33,023 nt of DNA. Origin: UBA1562 sp041653955 (lineage in GTDB: Bacteria > Omnitrophota > Gorgyraeia > Gygaellales > Profunditerraquicolaceae). The notes beneath the pieces are model-generated. The model saw only the letters and a program-made list of their open reading frames with translations, searched no databases and had not been told where the DNA came from. Made by a program: the position numbers and the translations under genes. Below are positions 20,601 through 32,600 of the stretch, piece after piece. Numbering within the stretch: the first letter of the stretch is position 1; every line of letters starts with the position of its first letter. The stretch lies in NCBI GenBank assembly GCA_041653955.1, contig JBAZEH010000017.1, positions 1 through 33,023 on the forward strand, read 5' to 3'.

Positions 20601-23600
20601 GGTAAACGGACCTTGCTTTCTTTATTGCCGTCCCCTTGTATTCGGAAGCGCAGTCGCTCTCAAGTATATCCCTGTAACCCCTCTTTATTTCAAAGTCGCC
20701 TTCTTCATTCTTAAAAACCCCTCCCAGGGAGACTCTCAAAAGATCTATTGCTTCAAGGTAGCTCTCCGCTCTTGTTTTATTGGCCGCGAGCCTTGCCGGC
20801 ACCCGGTAATAACCACTCTGCCCCCTTTCTAAGGAATTGATGATCTCTTCTGCGGCGGAGAAATAGCGGTCCGGGTATTCAAAAGGCCCGGGGGCACCCG
20901 GCCCCGCACCCGGAAAGCGCTGCCCGTCTTTATACGCCCTTATCTTCCTGTATAACTCCGCAAGAAAACCGCTATTGGCATAAAGCCTGTAATAAGAAGA
21001 GGGTAATTCTATCAGGACAGATTCTTTATCCTTGCCTACGCCTGTGCCCATAATAAGGAAATGTTTTCCGTTTATAATGGTTAACAGCTGCTTGCCCAGG
21101 ATATCCCCTGTGGGCTCAATAGTTTCTTTTTGGATGCTGTAAACTTCTCCGTAAGGGGAAGTAGCGGCAATGCTGAATTTCACCCCTGCAGCTATATATA
21201 ATCTATCAAACTCTCTTATCACCCTGTCCTGGCATGCTAACCATTGGTTAAACCCGCCTGTAGTCAATTCTACGGCGAAGTCAACGTCTTTAGGAGGAAT
21301 ATTGAAATCTCCTCTCGCAAGGCTGCCGGTAAGGTAATAACGGCGTAGTATACCTTCAATCCTTAACCCCTCCAATAACTCTACTGCTTCCTTAAAATAT
21401 GGGTTTATACTGTTTAAAAACTGTTCTCTCTTCAGGTCTACGGAATTGGCCTCTAACGGCTCACAGCTGCCAAACCCCCTCATCAGCAGTTCCCATCTCT
21501 CAATATCTTCAAGTATCATTTCGCGGTCATCGGTGTTAAGGCTGCCAAGCTCACTGCAGAGTGTTATTGAAACCGCTATATTCCCGAGATGTTCCCCTCT
21601 AATCAGGTCAAACGGCACAGGCATAAAACCTTTTTTAGGTAAATTATCCTTGACATACTTATCCACATACCCGTTAGCCTGCAAGGCAGCTGCATCTATT
21701 ACTATACTATTTCCGGCTATCCTGAAAACCCCATCATACCTGCGGATTCCGTATTCAGACAGCACCCTTAAGGCTTCCTCGCGAAGGGTATCTGAATCGT
21801 AAGAAGAGATCAGCGTTAACATGGAATTGATCTTAACGATAAGCTCCCTGTCCTTAAGATCAACCATCGCCTTATTAATATGCGAAATAAACTCTTTCTC
21901 AAATCTCTTCCTTGTGGCGGGGCTGACCTCGCTCCTGTACTCTCCTGATTCAGAATCTATCTCCGAGAATACGCCCCAGTTTGATATCCCGCTTAATATA
22001 ATCGGTTTATTCTCTGCTGTATCCCCGCGGGAAAAAATATTCCATGCCCCTATATTTATCTGATGGCGGTATACCGCTCCGCCTATCCCCTGCTTTTCTT
22101 CCTCGCTTAATTCATCCCCCTTATCACAAATATACCTGAACAACTTTAATGCCAGCAGGTCCTGCATTAACAGGTCCCTGAAAGCGTTTTCGTCGCGGCT
22201 GAATTTAAATATATCCTCTGCCTTGAATCCCTTGAAACCCCGCCTCTTACGCACCGACGGATTCTCTTTTAATATCCGCGAGGCCTCTTGCAGCACCTGC
22301 TCTTCGCTCATGGCGGATATGCTATCCGAAACTTCTCTGGCGATAGAAGCCATAACACCTTTCAAAACGTAAGAATCCGCCTTCTTGAAATATGCCGAGG
22401 ACGCGGAAGAAAGAAACCCTGCATTCTGCGGTTGCGTTAAATAGAATACTTCATCAGAGAAGAATTCTGCGGCCAATGCCAATGCCTTCTGGTGCGCGTC
22501 AGCCTGGCCTCTTAAATAATACTCTATAACTTCGTGTATAAGGTCTTTACGGTAATCAAACTGCCCGGAACACTGCGCAGTCATTAAGAGCGCGGGCTTA
22601 AGCTCGCCATCCAGAATATCCAGGATCACGCATCCAAAATTATCCTGCTCCGGAACATTATGGATTGTTTCAACTACCGCGATCTCTAATGGCTTACCGG
22701 GTATGGCCTTTTCATTGAATAATAGTTCCCTTAACTTACCGTGGCTCTCTTCCAGGAAACCGTTTATACCGCTTAAATTGGCCTCAGACCTTACCAGCCT
22801 CCAGCCGTCAAGCGCGCTCTGGCGTATAGCGCGTATACGGTCTATGCTGTGCCTGCCGTTTAATCCGCGCGCGAAAGAATCAGTTAATAAAGAAGGCGGC
22901 AGGTATCCGTTTATAAGCTTTGCCTGGTACCTGCCAAAAAGTTCCTCAAATCTTTCGCTCATATGCTCCTCATCCGAAAGGCTTGTGAACGCCTTAACCG
23001 ATAGCTCCAACAATTCAGCCTTCCATCCTAAAAGCTCTTTTAGGCTCTCTCTATGATTCTTAAGAAATTCCGACAACCGTTCTTCCTGGACCATCAGGGA
23101 AGGGTAATCAAAATCTATCATCTTCCATTCTTTTGGCAGTTTTGCATCCCTGTATAACTGCGCTACGGTATACGGCTTAACTATGATATTCTTTGATATC
23201 CTCCCGTCATCGCAATCAGTGATATCTCCGGAAACATTGCACCCTGCCGCATGGAAGAAAGAACTAAAAGCGTTCCATTCTTCTAATTCTACCCGGTCCC
23301 AGCCATACCCGCTGTTCTTTAAATTCCAGGGAAAAGAAGACTCCCCCTCTACAAATATGTAATAATAAGTATTTTTGGACCATCCGAATACAAGCGGGAT
23401 ATGGGGGAATGTATACCCGCCCCGCTTGATGAAATATTCATCCAACAGGCTGAATGTTAAATGCCGATAAAACGTTCCTATACTGGAGGCCTGTGTTAAG
23501 ACCCTCCTTGCCAGATCTATCGGTTTCGCCAGGCCCCTTCCTCCTATAGAAGTTATATAACATCTGTATACAACCGCCGAGCCTCCTCTGCCGGCCTCCG

Positions 23601-26600
23601 CGCAATTACCCTCTTTTATATTGTTTTCTATACCCTCATTCTTCAATAGTTGCCCGGGCCGCCTTTCGGAAGGGACAAGATTTATAAAGCATTTCTTTAT
23701 CGCGCGGGCTTTATCTATTGTTACAAAAAGCATGAACCTCTGGTTTTCTATCTTTATGGCCCTCGCTGCTAATGTTATTAAGTCGGCCATAAATGCGCCA
23801 TCAAGCTGCCCTTCTTTTTCTCTACCGACAAAATCCAATATACTCTCATCGCCTAATCCGGTAAATTCCATAAGGGAAACTGGTATTTGCCTCTCTAAAA
23901 GAATACCGCTAAGAGTATCTGCTTTAGCTGTAACATGGCCTGCCCCGCAAAGTACCGCGATCTTTCCTGAAGGCAAATTGGATTCTACTATATCCGCCCA
24001 GGTGAAATCTACTGCTCTGTCTCCGGGCCGGCTTTTCTTATGTAATGCGACCACTCTCATCTTCAGCCTTTCAGCTTCCTCAATGAGGCTGATATAAGAC
24101 TCGGCTACGCCTGGGCCCTTATTCCATTTCTCCTCCAAATAACTTCTAATTTTCTCCTTTGCCTGCGTATCCCACCTATCCAAATCACCCTGCAATTCTA
24201 CAGGGAGCATCTCCATGGCTAAGTGCTTTACGCCTTTTTTCTTTAATAGGGGTAATTGTGCTCTTATGAACTCCTTGATACCGGTAACACTATGGGTTTC
24301 ACCAAAGATGAATACCTTTGCCTTTCCTAAGGCCTTACCCATATTGAGAGGGGCCCTGTCTGCTAAAAGCTGGATGCAGTCTTCCGGCTTGATATTTGGC
24401 CTTGAAGCCTTTTCGGATAGATTATCCGCTATCCCCGCAATCGTCTTCTGCACCTCATCAAAATCCTTAAGGAATGATTTCATCCCATCTTCAAAAAGCT
24501 CCCTGCCTGCTTCCTCAAGGTTAATACCCTTATTCTCCATAATATACAATACTGTGCTGTAATCAGTGTAATTTGTAACTATGGTGGGCTCCTCCCGGAT
24601 CTTTATCCCTGTCAGGTATCTTAAGGTTTTGATCGGCAGGGTGTTCACGATAGCCGGGCCCTGGACAGGAGTAACATACACATCTTCAGGATATTTCTCC
24701 CTTACGATTACGGGGAACTTCTCGGCCTTTGAACCGGTTGAAGCGAGGAGGAACTCTTGAGGCCTGGCTCCCCTTTCTTCTAATACCTTGAATTCCTCAG
24801 AATCAAACAACGGGTTAAATATATCATTGTAAGCAACCATAGTAATAGCATTGGCGAACATGCCATGGTATCTGCCGGGTATCTGTTCGGCAAATTTAAC
24901 ATCCCACCTTGAGATAAAGAAGCTGGCGACAGAATAAATCCGGCTTATATCAATACCTGCCTCAAGCGCGCGCTTCAGGCCCCTGATATAGGCCTGTGCT
25001 ACTTCATTGTATTGGCTTAATCCAAATATCAGTGTTGCATTCACGTTCCTGCCTATGGCTGTAATTTCTTCAATTATCCTGTATCCTGCCTCATTGGAGG
25101 CGACCTTGACCATCATGTATTCCGTGTCTATATCGGTCCACCTTATGGCTTCTTTGATGGAGGCCTCTACATCATCCGCCTTGGTAGGGTCAAGCTCAAC
25201 GCTGAACTTGCCGTTGACATTGTATTTCTTGAAGATACTGATGACTGTTATGGCAAGATCCTTGATCAACTCGTAGTAAACATCATCTTTAGAGAGCCCC
25301 TGATTAGCAAGCGCCCTTGCCTTATCCAATACTGCCTCATCCTTCAGGTATGCCTTTATTAAGCTGGGGTTTGTGGTAACTCCGTTTATGCCGTGCTCCC
25401 TTACCAGCTCTTCGAACTCTCCGTCTTCTTTCAGCATATCTATTGTTAAGCCGTCAAGCCAGATGCTCTGTCCTATCTTCTTGTAGGTGAGGAGGGGGCT
25501 CCTGTTTAACAGAAAACTAATAAGGTCATACATCATCTGGACGCCGTCATAAACAACATCGTCGCTTTGGATATACGGGTCATTTACAAGTTCTCTGAAT
25601 TTCCTTTCAAACAGCTCCAGGAGCTCACGGTTATCGGCATGCCCCTGGATAAGCTCGACGAATTGCGGCTCTATCTCATTCTCCATCTTCACTTCCCTGC
25701 CGGGCTGATTGACCCTGTCCCTTATATTATCGGCCATAACCTCAACCAACTCTTGGGAGGCTATCAGGGCGCCGGCTTCTTGGGCAAGGGTATATCTGGC
25801 TAATCTGTCGCGCTGCCTCTTTAACAGCTCATAGTATGTCTCCTTCATCTCGTTCATCTTAAAGGAGTAGCTCATCTCATTATCGTATCCTACAAATACC
25901 CTGAAGGTATCCGGCTTGACCTGCCTGATCAACCCTTCATAAAGTATAGAACCAGTCCTCTGGCCGGTTATGGTATCTTTCCATCTGTACGCGCTCTGCG
26001 CGGGGAAGAACTTCAGCATCTCCGGGAACTCATCGGCTACCCTTCTTAAATAATCTACAAGCAGCTGCTTTCTGACGGCATAAGGAAACTGCACGATGAA
26101 ATCAAAGGTTGAGCCGCCTACGACTTCGGTCTTCCCGTCCTTCTGGGCTGTGGGTGTGCGCGCGGCGGTGAATAAAGCGCCGGCCAGCTTAAGGTGCTGG
26201 GTCACGCCTTTAGCCGCTCCGGTAGATTTAGGCGAAATATGCCCGTAAAGCTGCTGGGCGTCTTTTCCTGAAGTATACATATGATAAGTCAGGCCCAATA
26301 AAGCGAATCTCTTCAAGCCCAGGCCGGCAATAGTAGATAACGCCAAGCTAAAGTAAGAAGCCCCGTTAGTGCTGCAGGAGGTAGGCGTCATATAGCTGAA
26401 TCCCGATTCCTTTATCATAGGCAGTTTATGCAGGAACCTGCCGAAGAAATGCACACCCCCTCCTAAAGGAAGGGTGAGTTTTCCGATCTGTGCTTTAATA
26501 TAGGTAAGGCGCTCTGTTTTATCAAGGCGCCTATCTTCCACCTGAGAGCTGACCCCTCTTAATGCCGCAAGCTCTCCGGCAGGGTCTAACTTATACCCGG

Positions 26601-29600
26601 AGATATCTATCCTGTCTGTAGCCACCATCTCGGAAACAGTCGGCCCGCTTACCTTTATCCCTTTTTCAATCGCCTCTTTTTCAGTCAAGCCCACAACCTC
26701 TACTCCTCCCGGTGTAGCATCGATCATCAGGCTGAAGCGTATATCAACCTCATCTGCTACGATATTGGGCCTGGGGATATTATAAAGTTCCGCTCCTTGA
26801 GCGAGTATACCCTGGTTAAACTCCTGGCAATCCAGGAAATAAACAACTCCTGCATTCTCCGTATCCAGAAGAATATCTACAGGATATACGCAAATGACAG
26901 CATTTTGCGCGAGGGAATCCTGCTTTGCGTCAATCGCCGCGGAGCGCGCCCTGAAAACAAGGCGGTTATCTTCGATCAGTTTCCTGAACTCTGTCTCTTC
27001 GCCGTTTATCTTAACGCTTAATCCGGAAGATGCAATAACGCTATCAGTAAGCATCTGCTGCAGGGTCTTTAAGGCAGAATTGAATTTATCCGCGGTATTC
27101 TCCCCTGATAGCTGGCGGCTGCGTATCAGGAACCTGCTCTTGTATCCTGGATCATACTCCAGGCCGTTTAAATCGGCAGCCAGGCGAAGCGCCAACGCGA
27201 GGCGGGCGATCCTGCCTGTGCCGTCAAATGCCTCATATGGCTTATCGGAAGCCGATACCCTCTCGGCAAGATCCACCTTATACTTATAGAATGCCTCGAC
27301 AAAGCTATCCTCGCTTAAGTCTTCCGCGAGCTGCAGGATATCGTATAAACGGTAATTTTTGCCGCTAATATATTCCTGCGCATCCGGGAAGCGGACAGCG
27401 CGGTTAAGGTGGGTCGCGAATACTCCAAGCTCCCTTCTCAACGGCTCAAAGACGCGGATATCTTTAAAGTGCTCAAGCGCGAGTTTATCCAGGGCCTTAT
27501 ATAACCGGTAATAGAACCTTATAGCTGACTCATTCAACTGCGCATAATCTGCTATCGCCTTTTCGGTGACCTTATCGTAATCGGGAGCTGTCAAAAAATA
27601 TACCTGGGCGGCTAATTGCTGGATAGTATTCAACCGGGAAAGGAACCTTTCAAGCTCTTTACCCATATATTTTTCCTTGGCGGACTCATCATTTACAGAC
27701 TCAAATACCCCCAATACCGGGTCATACCTGATGCCTTCCGCGTTCAATAACTCTTCGGGCTTGATCGCGTTTATGATCTGGCTTGCTAAATAAGCGGTTT
27801 TATAATCACTGCCTCCCCTTAGCCTTTCAAACAACCTGATAGCATTGACTGATAAATACTCAAGGGATGATCCCTCGTCATATGCGTCAACATCATTATC
27901 CCAGGCCTCCGGACGGATAACAGGCACAACTACCTCTCTTTGCTCCTGAAGCCGGCTTATCTCCTTTACTTCATCAATATCCCTGGCCCAAAACGTAACC
28001 TGTATCAAAAGGTCTTGCGTGCCGGGATTGGCCAGGGCAATAACCGATTCAATATCCAGCGCCCTCTTGCCGCGGTCAGCCAGCTTATGAGAACGCGCCT
28101 GTTCGCTGAATTTAGGGAAAAGCGTCTCCTGCGCCATGCGATTCAGGTAAGAGATAACCTGCGCGGTAACCTCTTTCTCTGTTTTCTTTGTGTTTTCAAG
28201 GGCTTCATTTAATGAAACGGGTATATTCTCTTTAGAGACTATCAAAGGGACAACTACGTAATAAGGATATTTTATCTTGGCAATAGAAGCTTCTTCTGCC
28301 TGCGGTATATTAACTACATATCCTTCTGTTGTTTCCTCTATATCCAGGCATGCCTCACGGGTCTTACCATCTACCCTGGTATCCTTAGGATTAGCATAAG
28401 AGGGCTTAAGCACAGTTGCATCAGGAAAAGATTGTTTTATAAAGGCGCTGATAGTCGTGGTATAGGACCTGCCCTGTATCCCCTCTAATTTATCAGCTAT
28501 TGCCTCAAGCCCTTCTATGTGCTGGGCCTTGACGGCATCCTGATGAGAAGCGCCCTCTGCTGTCTCTGCGTATTCGTGGGCGGCGATTACCTGGGCGAGT
28601 CCGGGAAGCTCTTCAATGGCGAATTCTTTAGTGAGGGTATCTTTGGCGGAGGTAGAGAGGTATATTTCAAGGGTGTTATCTTTTATTCTTGCAAAGGCAG
28701 GGGGGGCATTTCCTGCGTATACCATCTCGTAGAACTTCACCCTCATGCCCTTTATGGTGATTTCAAAAGCATTAAAGCTCTCAATAGGCTCGGTAGCCAT
28801 AGATCCGTCGTCAATGGCAGCAAAGGCTTTCTTTATTTCATCTTTATTAAGATTACCGAAGAGGCCGGATCTTCCTTCCATTATCCGGTTGAAGATCGCG
28901 TTAAGATTTCTCCTGATCATACCGCTATATGGGCCTACTATCATGCTGGAAGCGGGAAATCTTTTATACATGCTCTCATGATAAAAATCACCGGGCACCG
29001 GTTTTATGATGGCGCTGGCTAACCATTCCCTTGATTCGCACGGTATGACCCTGTCTATTCTAATATCGTTCTCTATAAAGAACCTTGCTATATCTTCTAA
29101 TTCCTTCCTTACCTCTGAATCCTGTTTTTCGTAAACGGCCACGCTTTCAATCCGGGTAGAAAGGCCGCCTTCTCCGTAAAACTGCACTACCTTATGCGAA
29201 CTTAAAGAAAAGAAGTCATAGTCCAGGGTAAACCATACTCCATATCCTTTGCCCTGGGCTTCTTTTACCGCGCATAAGATCTTACGCTTCATCTCGGGGC
29301 TGCTCCAAAGAACCCCTCCTGCTCCGTAGCAAGAAGGCATATGCACTACTTCCGCTATCCCCTCCTGCTCCAATAGATAGCCCCATGCTCCGTCAAGCAC
29401 GTCTTGCGTCAACTCGCGATCAGGAGATACAAAAAATTTATCCTCATGGGCATCGGCATTTATGATTACCAGCTTATTGCCGGTCTCTTCATAATACTGC
29501 CTGGCAATCTTATATATATCTCCATGGTTCAATATTGGCTGATCGACCTGTTTACGCGCCTGCACAACCCCTTCCATTTCGGTACTCCTGAAGAATGACT

Positions 29601-32600
29601 CAAGCTCCCCCAAAGATAAATAACGTTTATCCGCGGTAGCGAGGCCGTGAATATAGTTCAAAACAGAGCGCAATCTTATCCTTGCCTCAAAGAAATCATC
29701 TACTATGCCTTCTTTTCCGATATCCACAAAATAAACGTGCGGCCCCGCGCCTTCATTATCAACCCGGTATTGCTCCATCCTCACAATATCTTTAAAATAA
29801 ATTCCTTCGCCCGTATTATCCGGCTCCATAAGCTCGGTCATTATATCAAGGATCTGGCGGCCTATTATACGAAGCGCTTCCGGCCTCGCGCTCAACTCTT
29901 CAAGGCATTTGTCTAAATCATGGCTCCCTACAAAAGAAGCTAAAACGTAATAGGTATCATTATCCTTGAATGTCGTCAACTCAGGGAGGTAATGGCTAAG
30001 GATATAGGACCTCTTCTGTCTGTTTATAATGCGGTTTGCGAGCGCGTAGTTGGCAGGATCGCGGTCACGGCGCATGAAATACCTCTTGCCCTCTTCATCT
30101 TCAACTTCATAGACGTACACCGTTGTCCTGTTGATTATCCTGAATACCCTGCCGTTTAAAACGATCCTTTCGCTTTTCGCTTTATGGACAAAAGCAAAGA
30201 GGGCCTCCGAGATCGCCTCTATGCCATCGTTGTAGATATCAAAATCAAGATTGCGCGCCCTTTCTCCTCCCAGGTTGGCGTAAAACTCCCTGAATGCTTC
30301 GTTAGCAATGCTTCTAAATTCGGCTCCGGGGATCATCAATACCCTGATAAGGTTATTTATCCAATCCTTAAAAGAGGGCTCCAGGAATTCCTGATTTTCA
30401 GGCGTAAGTTCAAAATAATCACCAAAATCTACGGCCTGGCCCAATATATCCATATTTATCAAAGAACCATGCTCGCCCTGGAATATGCCCGCGCTGATAA
30501 GTGCCCTTAAATTGTTTCCGTAGTTAACGGCTAACTTTAAGAAATAGTCCCTTAAAGCTGATTCTTTGTCTAAAGCAGGGTAGAATTCATCCAACACCCT
30601 GTTTAACATCTCATTATCTACCCTTCTGCTGGAAGGGACAAATGTCGTTAATCTGCGGTAATCCCCTACCGGGACTCTTAAGGTTATATCATAACCATCA
30701 AGCAACCCCATAACAGCCAGGGTCAACCTTGTCGGCCTAACCCCTTTAGCCAAAGCTGTGCTTTCCTTCTCTATTGAGCGCGGCTCATCCCTATCCAATC
30801 CTACCGGCACCCTGCTTGAAAGCTGATGCCACCAGCCCAGGAATACGCCCGGCTTGCCTGCGTGCTCGTCAAATGCCGTAGAGATGACACCGTCACTTGA
30901 GATATTATGTTTCTCATAAGCGGGGGTTCCCGCGCCCTTAAACTCTAATCCAAATACCTGGTATTCTCTGGCATAAGGGCTGCTTAATTCCTTCTTTGTC
31001 CTCGCTATCCTTATCGTGCCATTTTCTTTAATTACCACAATGCGATATGAAACAGGCAGCAAGAATGACCTGCCGCCGATACCTAACGCCGGCACTCTTG
31101 CCGGATTGCCGTTTTTATCTAAAACTCTCTTTAAACCGTATCTCTCATATACTTCTTTGTCATTAAGGGCCCTGATATCCTCGTTTACTCCTTCATAGAA
31201 TGGCCCGGCCACAAAAACAAAACCTCCTTTATCAGTATTTAAATCCCGGTTTAAACCGCGGGGCAGCATAACGCCTGCCGGCATATCCCATTTTTTGCCT
31301 TTTTTGATATATACGTCTGCTTCTATGGGGGTGAATTTCTTTCCCGCGCTGTAATATATGCGTTTTCCCGAATCATTATCTACGTATATGCTGGCTGCCT
31401 GCTTGGCGGTTATTTCGGCGGCATTATCGCTTGCCTCTTTTTTGATCTCTTCCAGCAAGGCGGCGGCAGTATTATCTTTTGTTTCTACGCCGGCGACCCA
31501 GTCCTTTTCGTCTATCGCATTAACTAAGGAGTAAAAATCCACCCTGCTGGGCTCAAGCACGGAAAACTCATGATTCAGCTTGATATCCGGAGTTGAGTGT
31601 ATCACCGAATGCCACTGCCAATAGGTCCCGTTGACCTTGTAAACCAGGACGCGCCTGGTTTGGTGCTTCATATATATATCAAACCCGGCCAACGCGCCCT
31701 TGTCATCGTAGTATGCATTATAGAAATACCGGCCGTTATTCAGGTTATAACCGAGTATCTTTAATATTAATTTTAAGGGCAAAGGCGAGCATCCGTTTAT
31801 CTTCACTACGTGGTCAGTAAACCCTGCGTCTATCAGGCGATAAATTATGCTAAGCTTACATGGCATATAGGACTGGAAGGCATCGCAGATATCATCTAAG
31901 AAACAATTTGGGATAAGATAATTCAACGGTATTATTTCAGGGATGCGCTTGGCATCCATTATCCCCGTATGGATAAACCTTATTGCCTCTTCTAATGGCC
32001 CTATCCTCTTACCATGCCTATCAAGCGAATCCCTTAAATCCAAAAGCACTGAAAGGAGGCCTTTTGAAACAGGCAGGCCCTTTATATGCACATTATTGAA
32101 CATATGTTCAACTATCTCTATGCCGAATTTCAGGTCTCCGTTGTTCAATGATTTCTGCGCTGCCGTAGCGCCCTTCAGGAACCTCTCATTGCTTTCTTCC
32201 TGCTGCGGCCATACGCCTCCCGGTATGATCGCTAACGGCAGCAGGCACAGCACCTTCAGGATCTTTGCGGTTCTTTTAGTGAATATCTTCCGCGCTGTGA
32301 AATAAACCGCCGTTATCAAGGTTGTGGCTGCCGCCAAAACAACCGCTATCGCTTTCCAGAGTTCCAAAGATATATATTTAAACCAGTTGTCCTTATAACC
32401 TGCTTCCGCATTTATGGCGGCCCTTTCTTCCTGCACGCGATTGAATCTATATTGGAAACCTCCGATAATGCCCGCCGGGTCAAACCAGCGGTCCATCCTC
32501 TCAATATGGCGCGCCTCATGCATGATTATCTCTGCCAGGTTGCCAAGGTATATATCATATTTAGCGGCCTCATATTCCCTTGCTGCTTCTTTGTCATAGT

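Noticed and set aside
27181..27240. Fic-domain motif (FDGTGR resembling HPFxxGNGR)
   Set aside because: The His is missing and the spacing is off. The segment aligns better with the GAPDH NAD-binding start, which fits the GAPDH motifs that follow.
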